Under the pieces are notes generated by a model. The model worked only from the letters and a program-made list of their open reading frames with translations. It ran no database searches and had not been told where the DNA came from. A program made the position numbers and the translations under genes. Positions 6,044 through 13,151 of a stretch of 13,151 nucleotides of DNA are shown here, piece after piece. Source of the stretch: Clostridia bacterium (lineage in GTDB: Bacteria; Bacillota; Clostridia; Christensenellales; Aristaeellaceae); contig JAFSZW010000154.1 in assembly GCA_017458865.1 (NCBI GenBank), positions 1-13,151 of the forward strand. Direction: 5' to 3'. Positions within the stretch are counted from its first letter, which is position 1; each line of letters opens with the position of its first letter.

Positions 6044-9000
6044 TTACTTGCCAGATTCAGCCTGAGCGCCGGAAACAGACGCTCCCGCCTTGTCCGGCGC
6101 TTGAGACTCAGATGCCGTCGTCTCATTCGTTTCTAAAGCCTGCACCGGCTCGGATGGGGTTGCCTCAGACGGCGTTGTCTCAGGCGTCTCGGCATCTGCC
6201 TCTCCATTCGTACCGGTTTCCACCTGCTGCATGGCCTCAAGCGCCTCAGCACCGAGAACATCCGTATGTTCGTCCGGATTTTCATTAGCAGGAACGCTGA
6301 CCTCGTCCGTAATCTCCCCGGCATCCGCTGCAGCAGCGCCTTTTTCAAGGACCTCTGCAATGTCATCTGCAACCGTTTCGGGTACAACCAGCTCAGGCTG
6401 CTCGATGGACTCATCCGTCACCGTCCTGGCCTCTGCAGCCACCTCACCGGCAGGGGCATCCTGGATTTCGATTCTTGCTGCCGCATCGCGGGGGGTCAGG
6501 GTAATCTCAGCCGATTCATCATCTCCTGCATCACTCGCAAGGAGATCATCCGCAGCCGCTTCCCCGTCTTCCTGCACAGCCGTCCCGTCCGTTTCGCCTT
6601 CCTGAGCGGTCTCTGCGGTCTCATCCACGACAGGATCTATTTTGACAATCTTCTGCCCTTTATTCTCCACATTGGGCGTATTATCGCCCAATGTTGTCTC
6701 GGCGTTCTCCACTTTTTCGGCTGTTTCATCGGTTGGCAGCACATGCGTGTCATCCGGCACCGGTCCGTCATCTTTGTTCATGGTATCGGCAACAACCGCC
6801 GTCATCGCAAGCGCAGCAGCGGTCAACGGGTCAATGTCCGCATTTTCGACATTTGCCGAATCCTTCATGACTTCCCGCACCCTGTCAGTGAGATCACCGT
6901 ACGCATCCAAAACCTGATCCACACCGGGAATCTCGTAGACAGCCGGATCAATCTCGACCACCTGAACGTCCATCTTATCCGCATCAGCGTCCGTTGCAGG
7001 TTTCATCTTCTGCAGATAGAGATCCGCCAGCTCGTCATCTCCCTGCTCTCTGGCTGCGCTTTCAAGCATCTGCCAGCAGCTGTTCAGTGTCTCTTTCGCC
7101 TCGGGATAATCCTTCTCCGCAAGTTCCGTGAGCATCCATTCTGCCTGATCGGCATGGCCGTCTTCCATTTCCGTGAGCGCGTAGAGATACTGAATCTCAT
7201 CAAGCCTGTCTGCCGCATCCGGAACCTGACCGGACACAAGCGCTGTCAGGGCGTAACTGTGTTCAAAGTCGCCCTCCTCAAGCATGGTATCCGCAAGCGC
7301 CATGAAACGCGCCGGCATTGTGGTATTCGAAAGTTGATACTCTTTGGTGAGCATCACCGCAACTTCGCCGCTCAGCGCCTGGTTCCACCAGTCACGTCCG
7401 GTCAGCTTATCCGCCAGCCGGTCAAAATCGCGGTCGAGGATCATGTCCGGGAGCCGTGCACTGCGCTCAGCACTGTCCTTGAAGTCCATGATCTGCTCAT
7501 ATACTTCCATGGCCTTCTCATACTCAAGATCTATCTCAGCCTGACGTCCCTCAAAGTAGATGCTGAGGAGATCCGAATCGAGGAATCCATTCATTTCCTT
7601 CAGCATTTCTATGGCATCCTGATAGTCCCCGACATATGCCGTCTGGAGAATGCGGGCATAATCAGCGTAGCTGTCAGCCTCCTCATACCCCGGCAGCATT
7701 TCAAACATCTCAGCCGCTTCCTCGTACTGGCCGTCTTCAATCAGCTGTTTGCCGTTCGCATAGCGGATGGGTTTCAGCTTTTCGGTACTGAGTTCAGCCA
7801 GCACCTTACTGTCACGGAAATCGCCAAGAGAACCAAAGAGCGTTTCAGCGCTCAGATAGTCCTCAGCCTCAAGTGCTGCCTGTCCATCCAGATACGTCAG
7901 GAATTCGTCCGCCTGCAGGTAACCCTTTACGTTGGCAAAGGCAGTCCTTGCCTTCTCATAATCGCCTGCCTCTATGCTTTCAGTACCCAGTGCGTACTGC
8001 TGCACAAGATAGGCCTCATGGTTCTTCGCTGCGCGCTCACCCGCATCCTTAAAATCAGGAATACTTGCAAAGTGCGTTTCAGCACTGTGGTAATCCTCCT
8101 CAGCCTCTGCAATCAGGCCGGCGGAATACGCGGCATAGAGTGCAGCATCCCTGTACTGGCCAAGCTCGCTGAACACTTCCAGTGCATCCGCGTAGTTTTC
8201 ATCCTCAAAATGCGCTGTCGCGACATTGTAAAGGATGGAATGATACTGCTCCTCCGCCTCATCTGCCTGCTTTTTGCTGTCAAGGAAGCTGCCCAGGCTG
8301 CGCAGCTTTTCAATCGCCTCTTTATACCGCTCCGCAGAAAGATCTGTCATCGCGTTCATGTAGGTCATGTAGCTCTCGGAATCGGCATAATCCGTAATGG
8401 CAGAGAACGCAGTCGTCGCCGCCTTGTAGTCACCATCCTTGAACAGCTTTACCGCTTCCTGGTACTGCATGGAAAGCTGACGCTCCACACTGAGCTTCGT
8501 CAGTTCGTCCGCATCCTTGAATCCGGACACGCTCCTGAACGCGGTCGCCGCAGCGATATACTTCTCCTCATCAAGTGCGATGAGGCCTTCAATATAGTGG
8601 ATGTATGATGTCGCGTCCTCATATCCTGAGATCTGCTGGAACTGTTCAAGGGAAGCCTGATACTCGCCGCCCTCATACTTCTCAAGCGCCGCACGGTAGA
8701 TGGTATCCTTCTCCATCATGATGCTGGCCTCGACCCACTGATCCGCATCCAGGAAACCTGATACGGAAAGGAACAAATCCTGAGCCTTGCGGTATTCGCC
8801 GTCCTCAAACGCATTCATACCGTCACAGTAAGCAGCGTAACTTGCAGCCTCCTCATACTTGCCGAGCTGGGCAAATACGGCGCCGGCCTCCTTGTAGTTC
8901 TGTGCATCAAAAAGCGCTTTCGCTTTCTCGTAATTCTTTACCTGCTGCTTCTCTGCACAGTCATCCGCAATCTTTTTGCTGTCAAGGAAATCCCCAAGCG

Positions 9001-9256
9001 ATGCAAACCCCGATTCAGCATCCTCATACTCACCGGCCTCATACTGCTTAAAGTACGTCAGATAGCTGATATACATTCCCGAATCCTTGTAACTCGGGAT
9101 CTTCTCGAACAGCGCCATTGCTTCCTCATACGACTGTCCGTTAAACAGTTCGACGGCGCGCTTGTACTTCCTGCTCGGGTGATTCATGTACAGGGGAATC
9201 AGAACAAGAACCAGACAGATCACCGCAATAATCAAAATCTTCCTCGACTTCTTCAT
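6044..9256 (-). CDS. Membrane-anchored TPR-like repeat protein with acidic tail
   Basis: A 1070-residue protein. MKKSRK precedes one hydrophobic helix (about residues 7-24), a signal anchor; charges on both sides make topology ambiguous, though an outside repeat domain fits the wall-binding neighbours. Residues about 31-607 hold 15 TPR-like units of the form A-x-x-x-F-x-x-G-x-Y-x-x-A-x-x-x-F-x-x-I-x-x-(Y/F)-x-D-(S/A). Residues about 610-757 are helical and less regular. From about 757 to the end is a low-complexity, Asp/Glu/Ala/Thr-rich region predicted to be disordered; within it VVEIDPAVYE and IVKIDPVVDE are related short motifs. TPR arrays bind partner proteins; the partner here is unknown. 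ATG at 9256 is preferred because GAGGTG lies 6 bases upstream. The in-frame GTG at 9265 forms part of that ribosome binding site and would add only three residues. The gene lies 77 bases after the pseudo-FtsK gene with no terminator between. Confidence 0.9.
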   Translation of the reverse strand: MKKSRKILIIAVICLVLVLIPLYMNHPSRKYKRAVELFNGQSYEEAMALFEKIPSYKDSGMYISYLTYFKQYEAGEYEDAESGFASLGDFLDSKKIADDCAEKQQVKNYEKAKALFDAQNYKEAGAVFAQLGKYEEAASYAAYCDGMNAFEDGEYRKAQDLFLSVSGFLDADQWVEASIMMEKDTIYRAALEKYEGGEYQASLEQFQQISGYEDATSYIHYIEGLIALDEEKYIAAATAFRSVSGFKDADELTKLSVERQLSMQYQEAVKLFKDGDYKAATTAFSAITDYADSESYMTYMNAMTDLSAERYKEAIEKLRSLGSFLDSKKQADEAEEQYHSILYNVATAHFEDENYADALEVFSELGQYRDAALYAAYSAGLIAEAEEDYHSAETHFASIPDFKDAGERAAKNHEAYLVQQYALGTESIEAGDYEKARTAFANVKGYLQADEFLTYLDGQAALEAEDYLSAETLFGSLGDFRDSKVLAELSTEKLKPIRYANGKQLIEDGQYEEAAEMFEMLPGYEEADSYADYARILQTAYVGDYQDAIEMLKEMNGFLDSDLLSIYFEGRQAEIDLEYEKAMEVYEQIMDFKDSAERSARLPDMILDRDFDRLADKLTGRDWWNQALSGEVAVMLTKEYQLSNTTMPARFMALADTMLEEGDFEHSYALTALVSGQVPDAADRLDEIQYLYALTEMEDGHADQAEWMLTELAEKDYPEAKETLNSCWQMLESAAREQGDDELADLYLQKMKPATDADADKMDVQVVEIDPAVYEIPGVDQVLDAYGDLTDRVREVMKDSANVENADIDPLTAAALAMTAVVADTMNKDDGPVPDDTHVLPTDETAEKVENAETTLGDNTPNVENKGQKIVKIDPVVDETAETAQEGETDGTAVQEDGEAAADDLLASDAGDDESAEITLTPRDAAARIEIQDAPAGEVAAEARTVTDESIEQPELVVPETVADDIAEVLEKGAAAADAGEITDEVSVPANENPDEHTDVLGAEALEAMQQVETGTNGEADAETPETTPSEATPSEPVQALETNETTASESQAPDKAGASVSGAQAESGK
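6047..6988 (-). other. Region encoding the acidic, disordered C-terminal tail of the TPR-like protein
   Basis: About 314 codons rich in Glu, Asp, Ala, Thr and Val, with few aromatic residues and no recognisable domain. I see no sorting signal such as LPxTG and no wall-binding repeat at the end, so the protein appears to be held only by its N-terminal helix. Confidence 0.6.
7436..9166 (-). repeat. Coding tandem repeat: 15 TPR-like units with a 78-residue (234-bp) super-period
   Basis: The conserved acidic position after the aromatic residue in each unit (Y/F-x-D/E/Q-S/A) falls at residues 58, 92, 136, 170, 214, 248, 292, 326, 370, 404, 448, 482, 526, 560 and 594 of the 1070-residue product. 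Steps alternate 34, 44, 34, 44 without a single slip until the last step, which is 34. Seven copies of a 78-residue double unit are therefore present. Individual copies are diverged, so this is an old, length-constrained array and not a recent amplification. Confidence 0.88.
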
Positions 9257-9333
9257 AGGCTGCACCTCAAGTCTTTCTCGTCAACGCTGCTCATCATATA
9301 CTGGGTAAATCAAATAGCTGGGAATTTGTCCGT

Positions 9334-12300
9334 TTACGGCTGTTCACCGAACAGAATGGCCAGTTCCTCAGGACCGATCTCGCCGGTCTGCGAAAGCCCC
9401 TTGTCCTTCTGGAAATTCCGCACATGCATGGCCATATAGTTGTTGAACCGGTCATTAAAGCTCGAACCCTCATTGTAGTATCCGAGTTCTGTCAGACGCT
9501 GCTTGATCAGCAGGATATCCTCCCCCACGTCACCGACACGGTAATGATCCTTTGAAACGCTTTGCTGCGTTTCCGTCCCGCTAGCAGCCAACTGGTCCGT
9601 GTCTGGCGTCGTGTATGCAGGCAGCGTATAAGTGCCTGCCTCCACGACTGGCGCAGATGCACTTTCAGTGGTATTTGCCGCATCTGCAGATGCCTGATTC
9701 GATCCGGTATCTGCCTGCACAGCCGCGCCAAACGTCCCGGTATCCGCCTCAACGACTGCGCCATCCGGCACTGATGTCAGACGCACTATGGCCTTTCCAG
9801 ACGTTTCCGCTGCTTCCGTATCTGCTGCCTGTCCTGCACTTTCGGTCAGGCCGGCAGCTGTTGTCGTCTCGGGCGTCTTGCTATCAGCAGTGGTTTCCTT
9901 TGCACTGGTGTCTGCCGACAGAGTTGTGCTCTCATCGCCAGTCAGGCCGGCATCTGTCTTTTCGGACGTCTCGCCATTTCCTTGCGATCTTGCAGAAAGG
10001 GTTCCGTTATCCGACTCTGTGCGTACGTCCTCAAGCACTCTGATCTGAAGCGTACCCGCTGTCGAGTTGCCTGACGTCCCTTCATCTGCTGCGGTACCGT
10101 CTGTTCCGGTCGCGCTTTCGGACCCGCCTGTCTGACTGGTGCCTGCCTTGGTCGTTTCAGACGTCCCGCTCTGCCCGGCACTTGTCCCGGTTTCCGTCTG
10201 GGAATCTGTCCCGTCCATTACAGCATCTGGTGCGGCGGTCGCCCTGTTCTCCTCAAGATCAAGGGCTTTGACAGGCGACGCCTTGAGTCCCGATACATTA
10301 TCAGCTGCAGTCTGTTCATCACTGGTTTCCTGCAGCCCTGAGGACGGCTTAGCAGTCCCCAGTTCAAACCAGTCCGACGTTGGCCAGTTAAGCCTGTTCG
10401 CAGGCGCACTGGTACTCGACGGTGTCTGCGTTGCTGCAGGCATCGTATTCAAGGCGCCCGCAGTCGTCTGACTGGTTGTGGTTGAATCATCTTCGCTTTC
10501 TGCCGGCAGCTCACTTGCTGTCGGCTCAGTTGTCGGCTCAGCCGTTGTATCAAACAGGTTCCTCGGCCCAGTGATGACAATCGCTGGCGTCACAGCCGGT
10601 GCCGATGTTGTCTCCTCCTGATTCGTGACATCCGATGCCGTCGTGGCAGTCGGCGCAGCAGTCACAAACGGCGCTGCCGTGACAACCGGCGCAGCGGTCA
10701 CAAACGGGGCCGCTGTAACGGTATTGGTTGCCGGTGCAGTCGTTTCCATAGTGAATGCGGGTATATTTCCGGTAACAGGTTGAGATGTCCTCGTCCCTGT
10801 GCTGCTCAGCATGGACCCCTGAATCACCGGTGTAACAACTGCTGCCGCAGTACTCTTCGGCTCAGCAGTCGGAACTGACGTCGGCGTAGTCGTAGCAGTT
10901 GCCGCCACAGACGATTTCGATCCATTTCCTGGACCCGGCAGGTACTCAGTCAGAGGATGGATGATCCCCGTCTGTCTCAGCGCTGCATACGTGCCGCCAA
11001 GAAGAAGCGCCGCCCCGAGGATCACAGGCAGGATAACCTTACCCTTCCGTTTTTTCTTTCCGGACGGTTTCTCCGATTCCTCATCCTGCAGCTCGGGTTC
11101 AGCTTCCAGTTTATTAATGTCCACCTGGGGAATGACATGAACAGGATTCGCCCGATGGATCTCCGGCTGTTCCGAATGAGTCGGCACGCCCTTGTTCTCC
11201 GGTTCAAATGATCCGGATGAGACAGCATCTGTCCCGGGTACCGATTCATGTGCATCGGCAAACTCTGCCCTGACGGGCTGATTTGTCGGCTGGAACGAAA
11301 GCGCCTCTACCGATGCCGGCTCCGTCCCGGGCACCGGCTCAGACGCTCGGGTAAACTCTGGCTTGACACGCTGGTTTTCCGGCTGGAACGAGAGTGTCGG
11401 CATTGAGGCCGGTTTCTCCTGCTGCCTGCGTGCCTGCCGTCTGGTGTCTCTGCTCCTTGAGCGCCTCCGCTCATGTGTCGGTTCTGCACCTGAATCAGGT
11501 GCTTTATCATTTGATTCGGTTTCATCAGGAATCTGAGAACCCGTATCGCTCTTCACCGTTTCCTCAGCCCGAACGGGGTCTAGCACCACCTTGGGCGGTA
11601 CTACGCGGAAGTCATTCGGCCGGTCACGCTGCTGGACGACAACAGGCCCATCTGCCTGTGATTCCGGTATCTCCGGCCGCCTGACCTTTGGTCTCGGTAT
11701 CTCAAATTCCCTGGTCTGTGACTCCGGTGTTTCAGGCTTCCCTGCAGGTACTTTCGGCATCTCGGGCGCCATGACCGGTACATTCGGCGCTTGAACTTCC
11801 TGAGACGGCCCCGCCGGGGCAGACGGCGTCTTTTGTGCCGCATCTGGCGCGGGTCCTTTCGGGGAGGAAGCGTTTCGCATCACCACAGTTTCCCGCTTTG
11901 CTGCATCCGCATGATCAGGACCGCTCTCCTGCTTTGAGCGGATTGTGGAACGGTATCCCTGAATCCGGCGAACGGGTTTAAGCCTCAGCGGTTCTTTTGA
12001 AACAGCTGCATTGCTGTCAATCTTGGGGATCTGAATCTGCGGTTTCCAGTTCTCGGCCATGGCAGGCTCTGCCTCGGATGAATCTTCCTCAAACACCTTA
12101 GGCTCATTGCCAAATGAGAAGAGCAGGACATTCTGTTTCTCCGGCGCTTGCTTGTCCTCGGCTGCCGCCTCCTGAGGCTTATTTACCGGCTGCGCCTCAG
12201 TTTGCTCCTCTTCTTTATGCGCATCACCCATAATCCCCGCATAACTGATCTTGTTGTTTTCCTTCAGGTATGCAGATATGGTATCCACATCGCTCTGCTC

Positions 12301-13151
12301 TGTATAGCAGCAGTCGACAAAATGCGGTGTGTGTTCACCCCGCTTGACCTGGTATTTTTTAATGATCCGGCGAATGGTCGACTCCGAGTCAATAGCCCGC
12401 TTGAAATAGACCGTGCTCTTCGTCAGTGCCGTCTGCGGGGCCGGTTCAGATATCATAAGCAGGAAGTGAATGCCGACCATGAGCCCGTGCTCACGGACCA
12501 TGCGCATCATTGCCGCGAACTCGGGATCCTTCATAATCTCGTCTGCATCGGTAATAATCACCAGCAGGCGCATAAAGGAATGCTCATCCACTCTCAGCGA
12601 TGCGTTGTAACCGTCCAGAGATCTTGCGCCCCTTGCCTCCATCGCGGTAAGACGGTTCGTAATCTCATCCGAAATCCAGGCCAGTGCACTGCGGATGCCG
12701 TCCTCTGTCAGGACCGGCGGATCAAAGAGATGCGGCAGATCATAATAGACGCCAAGAATCCCGGCCTTATCCAGAAACACAAAGCGCTCATCATTCGGAG
12801 AGGTACGAAACATCAGCCCAAGCAGTAAGATATCCAGCAGTCCCGGCATGCAGTCCTGCTGATCCATCAGGTAGAGGCAGGAAAAGAACCGCAGATCAAT
12901 ACTCTCTACGGTATCTGTAAATGCCCTGCCGACGGGAATGGTCAGTCTGGAGGGACTCGAAACAATCTCCTTTGCCTCAAGTGCTGTCCGCAGTTCGAGG
13001 CTTGCCTGCTGCTCCTTTTTGATCAGCAGTAATAAACCACTGGAACCGTCCGGTGCGTCGGTCAGCTTCCAGTTATCCTCTTCAGTCAGATTGAGAAGAT
13101 TCTTCTCAATCATATCTCTGTAATACTCAGGTGAAAAACGGTCTTCAGAGA
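9334..13151 (-). CDS. Degenerate FtsK/SpoIIIE-like motor fused through a membrane helix to a peptidoglycan-binding domain (5' partial)
   Basis: The frame is open to the right edge, so the N-terminus is missing. Numbering from the in-frame ATG at 13113 (12 further codons lie upstream in the window), residues about 20-290 follow the FtsK motor in order: an LRTALEAKEIVSSPSRLTIPVG entry split here as LRTALEAK then SSPSRLTIPVG (41-62), DLPHLFDPPVLTED (125-138), RLTAMEARGARSLDGYN (154-170), GIHFLL (214-219) and AIDSESTIRRI (240-250). The Walker A position reads MDQQDCMPG (83-91), with no GKS/T, and the Walker B position reads LVIITDADEIM (184-194), with DE replaced by TD, so ATP hydrolysis is unlikely. 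A Pro-rich linker (about 420-510), an Arg-rich patch (548-563), KKKRKGK (686-692) and a membrane helix (693-713) follow. Then come a Thr/Ser-rich spacer (about 730-1185) and a PG_binding_1 domain (about 1190-1256; YRVGDVGEDI, LTELGYYNEG, RNFQKDKGLSQTGEIG). The charge pattern puts the motor in the cytoplasm and the binding domain in the wall. No gamma winged-helix domain is present. Confidence 0.85.
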   Translation of the reverse strand, partial: SEDRFSPEYYRDMIEKNLLNLTEEDNWKLTDAPDGSSGLLLLIKKEQQASLELRTALEAKEIVSSPSRLTIPVGRAFTDTVESIDLRFFSCLYLMDQQDCMPGLLDILLLGLMFRTSPNDERFVFLDKAGILGVYYDLPHLFDPPVLTEDGIRSALAWISDEITNRLTAMEARGARSLDGYNASLRVDEHSFMRLLVIITDADEIMKDPEFAAMMRMVREHGLMVGIHFLLMISEPAPQTALTKSTVYFKRAIDSESTIRRIIKKYQVKRGEHTPHFVDCCYTEQSDVDTISAYLKENNKISYAGIMGDAHKEEEQTEAQPVNKPQEAAAEDKQAPEKQNVLLFSFGNEPKVFEEDSSEAEPAMAENWKPQIQIPKIDSNAAVSKEPLRLKPVRRIQGYRSTIRSKQESGPDHADAAKRETVVMRNASSPKGPAPDAAQKTPSAPAGPSQEVQAPNVPVMAPEMPKVPAGKPETPESQTREFEIPRPKVRRPEIPESQADGPVVVQQRDRPNDFRVVPPKVVLDPVRAEETVKSDTGSQIPDETESNDKAPDSGAEPTHERRRSRSRDTRRQARRQQEKPASMPTLSFQPENQRVKPEFTRASEPVPGTEPASVEALSFQPTNQPVRAEFADAHESVPGTDAVSSGSFEPENKGVPTHSEQPEIHRANPVHVIPQVDINKLEAEPELQDEESEKPSGKKKRKGKVILPVILGAALLLGGTYAALRQTGIIHPLTEYLPGPGNGSKSSVAATATTTPTSVPTAEPKSTAAAVVTPVIQGSMLSSTGTRTSQPVTGNIPAFTMETTAPATNTVTAAPFVTAAPVVTAAPFVTAAPTATTASDVTNQEETTSAPAVTPAIVITGPRNLFDTTAEPTTEPTASELPAESEDDSTTTSQTTAGALNTMPAATQTPSSTSAPANRLNWPTSDWFELGTAKPSSGLQETSDEQTAADNVSGLKASPVKALDLEENRATAAPDAVMDGTDSQTETGTSAGQSGTSETTKAGTSQTGGSESATGTDGTAADEGTSGNSTAGTLQIRVLEDVRTESDNGTLSARSQGNGETSEKTDAGLTGDESTTLSADTSAKETTADSKTPETTTAAGLTESAGQAADTEAAETSGKAIVRLTSVPDGAVVEADTGTFGAAVQADTGSNQASADAANTTESASAPVVEAGTYTLPAYTTPDTDQLAASGTETQQSVSKDHYRVGDVGEDILLIKQRLTELGYYNEGSSFNDRFNNYMAMHVRNFQKDKGLSQTGEIGPEELAILFGEQP
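10648..10722 (-). repeat. Short coding tandem repeat in the Thr-rich spacer
   Basis: The segment encodes about four copies of a seven-residue VTAAP-(F/V/T)-(V/A) unit (residues about 798-822 counted from the ATG at 13113), visible in DNA as a roughly 21-bp period. Slippage could change the copy number. It lies in the extracytoplasmic spacer. Confidence 0.75.
11164..11391 (-). repeat. Three diverged coding repeats of about 31 residues, cytoplasmic side
   Basis: Residues 575, 606 and 635 (from the ATG at 13113) begin SFQPEN, SFQPTN and SFEPEN. The first two copies also share a V(K/R)(P/A)EF segment and a VPGT(E/D) segment, all offset by 31 residues (93 bp). The third copy is degraded. The repeats sit between the Arg-rich patch and the membrane helix. 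Confidence 0.75.

Noticed and set aside
6266..8608. A 780-codon open frame on the plus strand, opposite the TPR-like gene
   Set aside because: It is the antisense of a repetitive gene whose codon pattern avoids stops in that frame. The product is an irregular His/Arg/Ile/Leu-rich sequence with no recognisable domain, while the minus strand gives a clear 34/44-residue repeat protein.
9257..9298. A 14-codon open frame overlapping the start of the TPR-like gene (CTATGA)
   Set aside because: It has no ribosome binding site and no distinctive sequence; it is a chance frame in the 77-base gap.
9326..9340. Small CCGT-AA-ACGG dyad at the stop of the pseudo-FtsK gene
   Set aside because: A four-base stem with a two-base loop and no U-tract cannot serve as a terminator.
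10640..11400. CRISPR-like or satellite repeats
   Set aside because: The repeats keep reading frame, vary in sequence, and fit protein tandem repeats; there are no constant repeats with unique spacers.
9334..13151. Reading the motor-like domain as the last domain of a type VII secretion EssC protein
   Set aside because: EssC motors share some landmarks (LPH, YN, GIH), but the SLREVL-like entry and the DSESTI segment fit FtsK/SpoIIIE better, and no WXG100 or other ESX gene is in the window. It stays possible until the N-terminus is seen.

Overview
The window is a stretch of bacterial chromosome in which every supported gene lies on the minus strand, so transcription runs from high to low coordinates. 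It looks like a mid-GC Clostridia-type Firmicute. The evidence is strong AGGAGG-type ribosome binding sites, a paired TIGR03960/DUF2344 radical-SAM module, Pro-Thr linkers in secreted proteins, and SH3b and PG_binding_1 wall-binding domains. I cannot name the species.

Right half (about 4277-13151): three large co-directional envelope genes with gaps of only 66-77 bases and no terminator between them. The first in transcription order (9334 to beyond 13151) is open to the window edge and therefore partial. It carries a full-length but catalytically degenerate FtsK/SpoIIIE motor-like domain, a disordered cytoplasmic Pro-rich and Arg-rich linker, one membrane helix, about 460 residues of Thr/Ser-rich mucin-like spacer, and a C-terminal peptidoglycan-binding domain. 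The second (6044-9256) is a membrane-anchored protein of 15 TPR-like units whose spacing alternates strictly 34/44 residues, followed by a long acidic tail. The third (4277-5977) is a secreted protein with three Ig-like repeats, Pro-Thr linkers and a C-terminal SH3b domain, followed by a large inverted repeat that is probably a terminator. I read these as one operon linking cytoplasm, membrane and cell wall. The pseudo-FtsK protein is the most novel item in the window.

Middle (about 3318-4140): upp, uracil phosphoribosyltransferase, is a free-standing transcription unit. It has its own near-consensus sigma-A promoter (TTGCAT-17-TATAAT) and a clear intrinsic terminator 6 bases after its stop codon.

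Left (1-3317): a membrane-anchored GT2 glycosyltransferase, then a TIGR03960-family radical-SAM protein, for which I prefer a GTG start at 2177, then the DUF2344 partner gene, which overlaps it by ATGA and runs off the left edge. In related Firmicutes this pair often precedes ribonuclease G and the rplU-rpmA ribosomal genes; that would lie outside the window and is only a prediction. No RNA genes, insertion sequences, CRISPR arrays or attachment sites were seen. No gene-free stretch exceeds about 220 bases.
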